A DNA stretch of 64,000 bases from Propionibacteriaceae bacterium (GTDB taxonomy: Bacteria > Actinomycetota > Actinomycetes > Propionibacteriales > Propionibacteriaceae), in the NCBI GenBank assembly GCA_031261455.1, contig JAISJP010000001.1:1-64000 (forward strand). The letters are read 5' to 3'. Shown in pieces: positions 1-10,435 of this stretch; position 1 is the first letter of the stretch; each line of letters opens with the position of its first letter. Below the pieces are notes generated by a model. That model saw nothing but the letters and a program-made list of their open reading frames with translations. It did not search any database and was not told where the DNA came from. The translations under genes were made by a program, and so were the position numbers.

Positions 1-76
1 TCACCCGCACAACTCCACGGCGACGAATCACCTTGCAGTTGTCACAGATCTTCTTGACGCTCGGCTGAACCTTCAT
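1..76 (-). CDS. rpmJ: 50S ribosomal protein L36 (partial, runs off the window start)
   Basis: Reverse translation [25 protein letters not shown]; adjacent to infA as in typical ribosomal operons. Confidence 0.95.
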   Translation of the reverse strand, partial: MKVQPSVKKICDNCKVIRRRGVVRV

Positions 77-89
77 TCGAGTGTCTCCT

Positions 90-314
90 CTAGTTCTTGT
101 AGCGATAGACGATACGGCCTTTGGTTAGGTCGTATGACGAGAGTTCTATGGTCACGCGGTCGCGTGGCAGGATGCGGATATAGTGTTGCCGCATCTTTCC
201 GGAGATCATGGCAAGCACCGAGTGCCCATTGTCCAACGCCACGCGAAACATCGCGTTGGGCAGCGCCTCGGTAACCGTCCCTTCAAGTCTTAGGACGCCC
301 TCTTTCTCCGACAT
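90..314 (-). CDS. infA: Translation initiation factor IF-1
   Basis: [54 protein letters not shown]...; start trimmed to internal Met (cat at 312-314) relative to the ORF track. Confidence 0.97.
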   Translation of the reverse strand: MSEKEGVLRLEGTVTEALPNAMFRVALDNGHSVLAMISGKMRQHYIRILPRDRVTIELSSYDLTKGRIVYRYKN

Positions 315-593
315 AGACCTCTCAATCGCTTGATCTTCATAGTTGACCACTTAGACGAGCGATTCTCGCGCACGCCAAACGGTTTGATGCATAAAACACC
401 AAGAGTCAATGCTACCCGCGCTCAACAGCGCGTCCAAATCGGCGAATTGCCACACCATGCGCTCTTGCACGAAGGGGCAAGACACTCAGAACCACGCGCG
501 ATCCTGTGAACCCCCTTGGTACCCTACCGGATGGCGTCCGCGTCCGGTAGGCTTAATGGATACGACAATCAAACCATATTCTTGGCGGGATAC

Positions 594-1655
594 ATGAGCA
601 TACAGTGGGCCATTCTTGGACTGGGGGCGCTGGTTGGCGTGCTTGGGGTCACGCTTTGGTTTGTGTCCAGGGAGCGTTACACTGCGCCGCTGGCGGTGGA
701 GGTTCAGGCACACAATCAAGGGTTGATAAGACAAGACGCCGATTCCACGATGCCGGAAAACTCCAGTCCTGGCATGATCGGGACGCTCGATGACGGATTC
801 GTGTCGGCGCATGACATTCTGATCTCAATTGTCGACTTGGCGGCGCGCGGGTGGCTTGGAATTTGGCGTCAGGGCAACGAGTGGACCTTGCACAGATTGC
901 ACACCATGCCGCTGAGTGGCCCCAACAGCACGACTGACCTAAACGCGGACGCAGATGGAGACGCGGTCGTCCAACAGAGCGTGTCAGTGCCGTCGCAACG
1001 GCCCCTGCTACCTACCGAGACTGCCCTCTTGGAGGCGTTGTTCAATAACGCGGATACCGTCACCATCGACGGGTTCTTCGCCGAGACGCAAGCCTATGAC
1101 GAGGTGCTCACGCAGTTGCAGTTTGCTGCCGATGACACTGGCTGGTTCACCGATGCCACCCACAACCGATGGGGACTGATTGGAGCAGGTTTTGTGGCGC
1201 TAGGGCTGGTGTTTGCCGGAGTCTCACTGGTCGATGGCCTGCCCACAATCCAGTGGCCGGGTCTCGCTGGTGCGGTTGCCGCAATTGCAGCGGGCGCGTT
1301 GGTGGCATCTCTAGCTCGGTTGCACCGTGACTACACGGGCGCAGGCGAAGCAGCACGCACCCATTTGGATCGTTACCGATCTTGGCTGACAGGCATGGCG
1401 GCCCATGACCTGCCCGCTGAGAAACTCACGGAGACGTTCAACGCTCACATAGCTGCAGCTTTGGCATTTGGCATCGAACGCGACTTTGCCACCGTCTTCA
1501 CAAGGGCGACCGAGCGTCTCGCGGCGTGGGGACGACCACCCTCTCTGGAAATTGCGTGGATCAACGGTGCCACCACCCCGGAACAGTGCACCCTGCTGGC
1601 TGAACGATTCATCAGCGAGGGCACCGCACTTGCGGCGGAACTCGGGTTGAACTAG
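594..1655 (+). CDS. Predicted membrane protein resembling the C-terminal part of DUF2207 proteins
   Basis: Start at MSIQWAILGLGALVGVLGVTLWFVSRERYTAPLAVEV; TM helices and 'HDILISIVDLAARGWLGI' resembling DUF2207. Confidence 0.6.
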   Translation: MSIQWAILGLGALVGVLGVTLWFVSRERYTAPLAVEVQAHNQGLIRQDADSTMPENSSPGMIGTLDDGFVSAHDILISIVDLAARGWLGIWRQGNEWTLHRLHTMPLSGPNSTTDLNADADGDAVVQQSVSVPSQRPLLPTETALLEALFNNADTVTIDGFFAETQAYDEVLTQLQFAADDTGWFTDATHNRWGLIGAGFVALGLVFAGVSLVDGLPTIQWPGLAGAVAAIAAGALVASLARLHRDYTGAGEAARTHLDRYRSWLTGMAAHDLPAEKLTETFNAHIAAALAFGIERDFATVFTRATERLAAWGRPPSLEIAWINGATTPEQCTLLAERFISEGTALAAELGLN

Positions 1656-3094
1656 AGCACTGGCGCCGGGCGGTAGTCGAACGCCTGCGGATACTTGGCT
1701 GTCACTGCCTCGATCTCGGCGACCACTGCCTGGGCCTGCAAACGCGCCGAACCAGCCAACTCCAACGGCTCACTGACTAGGGCCGCCAACTCGATCCGGC
1801 TGAGTTTGAGCTCAGGTTCCCTAGCTAGACGATCAAACAGGTCGTTCTCCCTCGCCCCGGTCTGACGCAACTCCAACGCCACTGCCACAGCGTTTCGCTT
1901 GATGATCTCATGAGCCACCTCGCGACCAACACCCTTGCGAACTGCTGCGACAAGCACTTTTGTCGTTGTTAGGAACGGAAGATAGCGATCAAGCTCGGCT
2001 TGAATCACGGCTGGGTAGGCGCCGAAATCGCCAAGAATGGTAATGAACGTCTCGAACAAACCGTCCAAAGCGAAAAACGAGTCGGCAAGAGCAACGCGAC
2101 GCACCACGGAACAGGAGACGTCCCCCTCGTTCCACTGGTCCCCGCTCAACTCCCCCACCATGTGCGCGAATCCACGCACCACGACGGCCAGCGAGTTGAC
2201 CCGCTCGCAGGAACGGGTATTCATCTTGTGCGGCATGGCAGAGCTGCCAACCTGCCCCGGCTTGAAGCCCTCAGTGACAAGTTCGTTGCCAGCCATCAGT
2301 CGAATTGACGTAGCTAGTGACGACGGACCGGCAGCCACCTGAACCAGCGCGGACAGCACGTCCCAGTCAAGGGAACGCGGATATACCTGCCCCACCGACG
2401 TGAGCACGGCGTCAAATCCAAGAGAGCGCGCCACGTGGCGCTCCAGAGCAGCCAGTTTGTCTTCGTCGCCGTCCAGCAGATCTAGCATGTCTTGGGCGGT
2501 CCCCACCGGACCCTTGATGCCCCGCAACGGATAGCGTTCCAGCAGGTTTTCGATGCGCGCGAACGCCACCAGCGACTCCTGCGCCGCGCTAGCGAAACGC
2601 TTGCCCAGCGTGGTTGCCTGTGCCGCCACGTTGTGTGTACGCCCGGTGATTGGCTGCTCGGCGTACTGCGCAATCAGGCTCGCAAGGTGCACCAAAGCGG
2701 CAGCAGACTTGTCGCGAATAAGCTCCAACGACGCCCGGATCTGGGCCTGCTCGATGTTCTCGGTCAGGTCACGACTGGTCATGCCCTTGTGAATGTGCTC
2801 AAACCCGGCCAGCGCGTTGAACTCCTCGATGCGAGCCTTCACGTCGTGCCGAGTGACTCGCTCACGGGCATTGATCGACTCCAAGTCAACCTGTTCAACG
2901 ACGGCGCGATAGGCAGCAATCACCTCATCGGGGTTGTCGCCTCCAAAGTCCACGCCCAAGTCGCGTTGGGCCTCAAGGATGGCGATCCACAGTTGGCGTT
3001 CGGCGACCACTTTGTGGGCTGGAGACCAGATATTGCGCATCTGTACGGAAGCATAACGCGTAGCCAGCACGTCAAAGACAGGAGCATCGCTCAT
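1652..3094 (-). CDS. purB: Adenylosuccinate lyase
   Basis: 480 aa; signature 'GSSAMPHKMNTRSCERVNSLA'; ATGA-type overlap with purD. Confidence 0.96.
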   Translation of the reverse strand: MSDAPVFDVLATRYASVQMRNIWSPAHKVVAERQLWIAILEAQRDLGVDFGGDNPDEVIAAYRAVVEQVDLESINARERVTRHDVKARIEEFNALAGFEHIHKGMTSRDLTENIEQAQIRASLELIRDKSAAALVHLASLIAQYAEQPITGRTHNVAAQATTLGKRFASAAQESLVAFARIENLLERYPLRGIKGPVGTAQDMLDLLDGDEDKLAALERHVARSLGFDAVLTSVGQVYPRSLDWDVLSALVQVAAGPSSLATSIRLMAGNELVTEGFKPGQVGSSAMPHKMNTRSCERVNSLAVVVRGFAHMVGELSGDQWNEGDVSCSVVRRVALADSFFALDGLFETFITILGDFGAYPAVIQAELDRYLPFLTTTKVLVAAVRKGVGREVAHEIIKRNAVAVALELRQTGARENDLFDRLAREPELKLSRIELAALVSEPLELAGSARLQAQAVVAEIEAVTAKYPQAFDYRPAPVL

Positions 3095-4371
3095 AGTTGC
3101 CCGCCCTTCAATGTGGCCGCAATGCCGCTAAGACGCGCCGCCGATGCGATGTCGCTGCGATTGAATCCGCCCGGGTAGTCGATGCGCGAAATGTGCTCAT
3201 AAGCAGCCACGCGGGCAGCTTCGGTGTCGGCCCCAGTGGCAACCACCACCAGCACGCGCCCACCAGCGGCGACAAGTTGTCCATCGACGTTAGCCGTGCC
3301 CGCATGGATGACGTGTACCCGATCAGTGTCGGGTGGCAGTTTGATGGTTCCGCCCTTTTCGGGCTCTCCCGGATAGCCGTTGGCCGCCAGTACCACGCCG
3401 ACGCCTGCCTCGCCTTTCCACGACAGTTGTTCGTCTGCAACTAGCGCTCCAGTGGCGGCGCGGTAGAGTGTATTCCCTAGTGGTGACGTCAATAGGGGCA
3501 AAATGACCTCGGTCTCTGGGTCGCCAAAGCGGGCATTGAACTCCACCACTCGTAGGCCTCTTGACGTCAACGCCAGACCGCAGTAGAGCAGGCCTGCAAA
3601 CGGCGTGCCCCGCTCAGCCATACGAGCGATAACCGGCAGCGCCACCCTCTTGAGCACCTGATCTTGCAGGTCAGCAGGCGCCCACGGCAGCGGGCAGTAC
3701 GCTCCCATGCCGCCGGTGTTGGGGCCTGTGTCACCGTCGCCAACACGTTTGAAGTCTTGCGCTGCCGACAACGGCAAGGCGTGGACGCCGTCGGTGATGA
3801 CGAACAGGCTAACCTCCGGTCCGTCCAAGTACTCCTCAATGACCACCCGCTCACACGACACCGCATGAGCCAAAGCTTCATCGCGGTTTGACGTCACCAC
3901 TACGCCTTTTCCGCCAGCAAGGCCGTCATCTTTGACCACATAGGGGGCACCAAAAGCGTCCAGCGCAGCGCTCGCCTCCTCGGCAGTGGTGCAGACGAAC
4001 GACGCTGCGGTGGGAACCCCGGCCTCTGCCATGATCTGTTTAGCGAACGCCTTAGAGCCTTCGAGTTGTGCGGCCTCACCACTGGGGCCAAAGCAGGCGA
4101 TACCCGCGTTGCGCACCGCGTCAGCAACACCGGCAACCAAGGGGGCTTCAGGCCCGACGATCACCAAGTCGCCCTCAAGTCGGACGGCGAGGGCAGCCAC
4201 GGCAGCACCGTCAAGGATGTCAACTGGGTAGTTGGTAGCAAGCTGGGCGGTGCCCGGATTGCCGGGAGCAGCGAACACCTGCGTCACCGACTCGTCCAGA
4301 CTCAAAGCCCGCACCAGTGCGTGCTCGCGTCCCCCATTACCCAAAACCAAAACTCGAAGCGCACTCGTCAC
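3091..4371 (-). CDS. purD: Phosphoribosylamine--glycine ligase
   Basis: MTSALRVLVLGNGGREHALVRAL...; ATP-grasp motifs 'EFNARFGDPETEVILPLL'. Confidence 0.96.
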   Translation of the reverse strand: MTSALRVLVLGNGGREHALVRALSLDESVTQVFAAPGNPGTAQLATNYPVDILDGAAVAALAVRLEGDLVIVGPEAPLVAGVADAVRNAGIACFGPSGEAAQLEGSKAFAKQIMAEAGVPTAASFVCTTAEEASAALDAFGAPYVVKDDGLAGGKGVVVTSNRDEALAHAVSCERVVIEEYLDGPEVSLFVITDGVHALPLSAAQDFKRVGDGDTGPNTGGMGAYCPLPWAPADLQDQVLKRVALPVIARMAERGTPFAGLLYCGLALTSRGLRVVEFNARFGDPETEVILPLLTSPLGNTLYRAATGALVADEQLSWKGEAGVGVVLAANGYPGEPEKGGTIKLPPDTDRVHVIHAGTANVDGQLVAAGGRVLVVVATGADTEAARVAAYEHISRIDYPGGFNRSDIASAARLSGIAATLKGGQL

Positions 4372-4467
4372 GGGACAAGTCTACGCAAACCAAAGCACCC
4401 TCAGCGACGATGTGGTCCGTTAGCAGGTAGAATGGTTAACCGAGGCTTGAATAAGGAGACATTTTTC

Positions 4468-5463
4468 GTGCGGAACCCCATCTTTACCCAGTCAGACGTT
4501 TTCACTCCTGCGCCCGGCGGTTACAGTGTGCAGACCCCCGCTGGCTATGCGCAACCCACAGGTTATGGCGCTCCTTACGGTGCTCCCACCGGAGTGCCCT
4601 ATGGTGCTCCGACCGGCGCTCCTTATGGCGCACCTACCGGCGCTCCTTATGGCGCACCTGCCGGGTACGGAGCTGGACAACAGAGTGGCTACGGGCAGAA
4701 CTACACTGGCGCACCTGCTGGGTACGCGGGTTCTGCGCAAACCGCTCAGCCCGGTTTCGACCAAGCACCCTATGCCAGCGGATCGTCTGCGTATATGACC
4801 ATTGATGGCGTCATTGCCAAGACGGCAGCGATCTTGGCTACCGTGATCGCGGTCGGAGTTGTCTCTGTTAACCTCATCCCACTGACCATGTGGATGCCCG
4901 TCATGGTAGTGTCCGGCCTAGCGACCATCATCTTCCCGCTCGTTGCCGCCTTCCGCCACTCTATGGGTCCGGTGTTTGCCATTCTGTACGGCGCTGTCGA
5001 AGGCCTGTTCCTTGGCGTCATCTCGCAGATTTTCGAGTTGCAGTACCCGGGCATTGTCATGCAGGCGGTGCTCGGCACGTTCTGCGCTGCGGGCGTCACG
5101 CTGGGGGCGTTCCACTTTGGTGGTTTCCGCGCCAACGGCAAATTCTCGCGCATCATCCGACTCTCCATCATGGGGTTCGCAGCCGTCGCGCTCGTCAGTT
5201 TCATTCTGTCGCTGTTCGGCATCAATCTGGGTTTCTATGCCGGACTCACCGGTACGGTCGGCGGCCTGGCTTGGATCTGGGCTGGTGTTGGCGTAGTTCT
5301 TGCGGTCTTCTCTTTGGTGGACGACTTTACAGTCATCGAGAGAGGCGTCAACATGCGTGCTCCGGCCAAACAGGGCTGGGTAGCTGCGTGGGGTCTCGCC
5401 GTCACGCTCGTGTGGCTATACACGCAGATCTTGCGCATCCTCAGCTACGTCAACCGTCGTTGA
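4468..5463 (+). CDS. Bax inhibitor-1/YccA family membrane protein with repetitive Tyr-Gly-Ala-Pro N-terminus
   Basis: GTG start preceded by AAGGAG; YGAPTGAPYGAPTG repeats, then multi-TM segment typical of actinobacterial YccA proteins. Confidence 0.85.
   Translation: MRNPIFTQSDVFTPAPGGYSVQTPAGYAQPTGYGAPYGAPTGVPYGAPTGAPYGAPTGAPYGAPAGYGAGQQSGYGQNYTGAPAGYAGSAQTAQPGFDQAPYASGSSAYMTIDGVIAKTAAILATVIAVGVVSVNLIPLTMWMPVMVVSGLATIIFPLVAAFRHSMGPVFAILYGAVEGLFLGVISQIFELQYPGIVMQAVLGTFCAAGVTLGAFHFGGFRANGKFSRIIRLSIMGFAAVALVSFILSLFGINLGFYAGLTGTVGGLAWIWAGVGVVLAVFSLVDDFTVIERGVNMRAPAKQGWVAAWGLAVTLVWLYTQILRILSYVNRR
4569..4664 (+). repeat. 24-bp coding tandem repeat (about 4 copies, GAPYGAPT)
   Basis: gctccttatggcgcacctaccggc-type units in series. 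Confidence 0.8.
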
Positions 5464-5552
5464 TCACAAAACTGACGTAGATGCGGGCCAACGCGTCAAA
5501 ATAGTTGCAGAATCGGTCAACGCGCGAACCTCTGCAAGGCTAGTATTTAGGC

Positions 5553-7232
5553 ATGCCTGTAACTGGTTGGTATCAAGATCCTAATGGCGAGCCCGGACGT
5601 TTTCGTTTCTGGGACGGAACCGCATGGTCGGAGGTTACAACCCTCGACCCTGCCAACACTCCTTGGCCCAGTGCCACTGGAAGTGCAAGCGCCGCAGCAC
5701 CTGCAGCGCCCGAGTCTGCCCCCACGACTCCCCTAGCGTCAGCTCCGGCTGAGCCACAGACGGCGACTCCGTGGGTCGCTCCGACACCGACACCCAGCCC
5801 GGTTGAGCCGCAACCGCAAACAGCGACACCTTGGGGTGCGGCTTCAGCAACTCCCGGCGTACAGCCGCAGGCACAGGCTGTGCCCCCGTGGAGTCCGCAA
5901 GCTGCTGCCCCGGCCTGGCAGCCACAGCAATCGCAGCAACCCGGCCCTTGGGGCCAAGCACCTCAGGCTCCGCAAGGCTACGGTCAGCCTGCTCCAGGGT
6001 ATGGCGTGCCCGGCACTCCCGCGCCGAAGAAAGGCGCACCCATCGGCCTGATCGTCACCGCAATCGTCGTGGTCGTGGCGCTGATCGGAGCAGCCGTGTG
6101 GTTCTTCAAGCTCAGAGGTACCGACGATGCAGGTACTACCACTGCAACTAACGTTCCGAGCATCCCCGGCAACAACCTCTCCGCCCCCGGGTCGATCATT
6201 GGGTGGGGTGAAAACGACTTCTATCAGATCACCACTGGCGTCTCCAGCGACGAGGCCGTAGGCCCGACAGCCATCCCTGGAACTGACGACGCTGTTCGCA
6301 TCGCTGCCGGGTCCGCCGCCAACTACTTCATCAAGGCTGACGGCACGCTTTGGGGCTGGGGTGGTTACGTAGCTTCGCAGAACGCAACCGCCAAGACGCC
6401 GATACAGATCGGAAGCTGGACGAACGTTGCTGATGTGGCCGCGTTCAAGGACTCGGACACGATTCTGGTGCTGCTCACTGACGGAAGCGTCTACGCCATG
6501 GGCGACAATGAGTATGGTGAGGTCGGTACCGGCTCGCCAACCAACAGTGCTATCTATACCCCCAACAAGGTGGGCGTCACTAACGTCATCGCTGTTGCCG
6601 CCGGTGGTTCGACGGGCTATGCCCTTGATTCGTCGGGTGCCGTGTGGGCATGGGGCGAAAACACCTACGGCCAGTTGGGCGTAGGCAACACCCGTGAGAG
6701 CTTCGCCGTCGCTCAGGTATCTGGCCTGCCCCAGATCGCCGCCATTGGTGCGGGTCGCAAATCCGGGTACGCCATTGACACCACCGGCGCGTTGTGGGGT
6801 TGGGGATCCAACGGTTCCGGGCAGTTGGGCCTAGGAAACAACAGCGACCAAGCCACACCGGTAAAGACCGAGATCAACAATGCTGTCTTCGTAGACTGCG
6901 GCGATGACACCGCCTACGTGATTCGTTCCGACGGTTCGCTGTGGGCAACAGGACACGGCACCTACGGCGAGCTCGGCAACGGCATTCGCAAGAACTCCAA
7001 CGTGTTTGTGCCGTCATTGATAACCCACTGCATACACGTCTCGCAACTCTGGGGTTCCACGGCCGCTATCGACGGCAGCGGTAACGTGTACGTCTTCGGC
7101 AACAACTGGGACGGCCGCCTAGGCATCGGCAGCACCGAAGACGACATCGCTGAACCGACGAAGAACGGCGTCACTGGTGCCACGCAGGTTGCTGCTGGTT
7201 GGTGGCACTTGATTGCGTTGACCGTCAAGTAG
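5553..7232 (+). CDS. DUF2510 domain / TM / RCC1-repeat protein
   Basis: N-term 'GWYQDPNGEPGRFRFWDGTAWSEV' (DUF2510), Pro/Gln/Ala-rich linker, one TM (IGLIVTAIVVVVALIGAAVWFF), then repeated 'LWGWGSNGSGQLGLGN' RCC1 units. Confidence 0.9.
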   Translation: MPVTGWYQDPNGEPGRFRFWDGTAWSEVTTLDPANTPWPSATGSASAAAPAAPESAPTTPLASAPAEPQTATPWVAPTPTPSPVEPQPQTATPWGAASATPGVQPQAQAVPPWSPQAAAPAWQPQQSQQPGPWGQAPQAPQGYGQPAPGYGVPGTPAPKKGAPIGLIVTAIVVVVALIGAAVWFFKLRGTDDAGTTTATNVPSIPGNNLSAPGSIIGWGENDFYQITTGVSSDEAVGPTAIPGTDDAVRIAAGSAANYFIKADGTLWGWGGYVASQNATAKTPIQIGSWTNVADVAAFKDSDTILVLLTDGSVYAMGDNEYGEVGTGSPTNSAIYTPNKVGVTNVIAVAAGGSTGYALDSSGAVWAWGENTYGQLGVGNTRESFAVAQVSGLPQIAAIGAGRKSGYAIDTTGALWGWGSNGSGQLGLGNNSDQATPVKTEINNAVFVDCGDDTAYVIRSDGSLWATGHGTYGELGNGIRKNSNVFVPSLITHCIHVSQLWGSTAAIDGSGNVYVFGNNWDGRLGIGSTEDDIAEPTKNGVTGATQVAAGWWHLIALTVK

Positions 7233-7258
7233 TCACTCTGACGGTCATAATCGCACAC

Positions 7259-7307
7259 ACGCAACAACGCCGGACCCTCGCTTTACGGGAGTCCGGCGTT
7301 GTTGCGT
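7259..7307. terminator. Intrinsic terminator-like hairpin, probably bidirectional
   Basis: Perfect 17-bp inverted repeat acgcaacaacgccggac ... gtccggcgttgttgcgt with 15-nt loop, just after the RCC1 gene. Confidence 0.85.
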
Positions 7308-7417
7308 TCTACGTAGTGGCCTATTGTCAGTTAAGTTCTGAGTGTCAGTTGGGCACACACCTCGGTTGTCAAAGCTCGACCCGTTGGACACACCGGGCAA
7401 ACTGAGTGAGCCAGCGT

Positions 7418-8830
<1,413 letters not shown>

Positions 8831-8881
8831 TCAGGCGATGTGGCGCAATCTACACCATCTGCCAAGGTAGGATTGTCTTCC

Positions 8882-10189
8882 GTGAGCGATGCAGGATTGG
8901 CTGCCGCCGTCGCGAAGATGCGTGGCGCAGACGTGGAACCGACCGCCATTGCATCGTTTGTAAGGTTTTACAACATGTTGGAGCAAGGCGGAAGCGGCAC
9001 TATTTCGGAAGATGCGATTGCTCCCCTGACTGATGTGCCATCTTTGCACTCGTTGGCCGCTCATGCCGACTCGCAAGCCGCTGCGGAGGCAATCAGACGC
9101 ACCGTTGTCGTCAAACTGAATGGCGGTTTGGGCACGTCGATGGGGCTTGATGGGCCAAAGACGCTGTTGCAGGCTCGCGAGGGACATACATTTCTAGAGA
9201 TCATCCTGCTCCAGGTGGAGGCCGCGCGCGCTAGGTACGACGCTCGGCTGCCGCTGGTTTTCATGAACTCATTCCGCACGCGCGCGGACACGCTGGAGTT
9301 TCTAAGTGCCCACGGCTTCTTGAGTGGCGGCAACGCACCCAGCGACTTCTTGCAGAGCGCCGAACCCAAGCTGTTTGTCGACACCCTGGAGCCAGCCAAG
9401 TGGCCAAGCGACCCGGAGTTGGAGTGGTGCCCTCCCGGCCATGGCGAAGTGTATTCTGCCTTGTCATCTGCAGGTCTCATCGACTCCTGGCTGCGGGACG
9501 GGTTCGAGCATGTGTTCATCTCCAACAGCGACAATCTCGGAGCCTCGCCCAGCGCAGAACTCGCCGGAGCGTTCGCGGCCAGCGGAGCACCGTTCGCAAT
9601 GGAGGTTGCTCGCCGCACCACAAATGATCGCAAGGGCGGACATGTGGCAACGCGCATTGCCGACGGCAGACTGGTGTTGCGCGAGTCTGCGCAGACCGCA
9701 CCCGAAGACCTAGAAGCGTTCGCTGACGAGACGAAACACGCCTACTTCAACACCAACTCTCTCTGGCTGCGTCTTGACGCCCTGCGCGATGTGCTGCAGG
9801 CAACGGACGGAACGCTGGAGCTGCCGCTGATCCGCAACCAGAAACCCGTCGATCCCTCCGACCCCACAACTCCCCAGGTCTACCAGTTGGAGTGTGCCAT
9901 GGGTGCCGCCATCGAACTGTTTGACGACTCCATCGCCATCGATGTCGGACGAAAACGTTTCATGCCAGTCAAGACCACCAATGAGCTGCTCCTGCTTCGC
10001 TCCGACTGCTACGAACTGAATCCAGACGACTGGACCCTCACGCAACTCTGCCCCCGTCTCCCCGAGGTCCACCTAGACGAGCGCTACTACAAACTAGTAA
10101 CTGACTTCGACGCCCGTTTCCAATCCATCCCACCCCTAGCCGGGCGAGACACCTTCACAGTCGAAGGCGACCAGTACTTCACCGCCTAA
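8882..10189 (+). CDS. UTP--glucose-1-phosphate uridylyltransferase, UDPGP family (eukaryote-like)
   Basis: 'VVVKLNGGLGTSMGLDGPKTLLQAREGHTFLEIILLQ', 'LPLVFMNSF', 'FISNSDNLGA'; GTG start in frame at 8882. Confidence 0.88.
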   Translation: MSDAGLAAAVAKMRGADVEPTAIASFVRFYNMLEQGGSGTISEDAIAPLTDVPSLHSLAAHADSQAAAEAIRRTVVVKLNGGLGTSMGLDGPKTLLQAREGHTFLEIILLQVEAARARYDARLPLVFMNSFRTRADTLEFLSAHGFLSGGNAPSDFLQSAEPKLFVDTLEPAKWPSDPELEWCPPGHGEVYSALSSAGLIDSWLRDGFEHVFISNSDNLGASPSAELAGAFAASGAPFAMEVARRTTNDRKGGHVATRIADGRLVLRESAQTAPEDLEAFADETKHAYFNTNSLWLRLDALRDVLQATDGTLELPLIRNQKPVDPSDPTTPQVYQLECAMGAAIELFDDSIAIDVGRKRFMPVKTTNELLLLRSDCYELNPDDWTLTQLCPRLPEVHLDERYYKLVTDFDARFQSIPPLAGRDTFTVEGDQYFTA

Positions 10190-10435
10190 ATCAGACGAAC
10201 AGATGTCCCAACGAGATGACGTTAACTCCGTCTGTTCGGAGCTTTCGGCACCAGCAGTTTTCTGTCTGAGACGCGCACAACGTATTCGGCTGTGACAAGG
10301 GCGTTACCACACTTGCGTTCGAGCCGACGTCATATTTGCGTCCGATGACCACAGACATGAAGACAGGCCGTCCCCAAGCAGACGCAGGCGACCACCACGT
10401 AAGGGCCAGCGGCCTTTGGGCGCAACGGGCCGTCT

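Noticed and set aside
10191-10435. Inverted gaacag/ctgttc motifs between the UGPase and typA genes
   Set aside because: Stems are short and imperfect; no convincing terminator or regulatory architecture.
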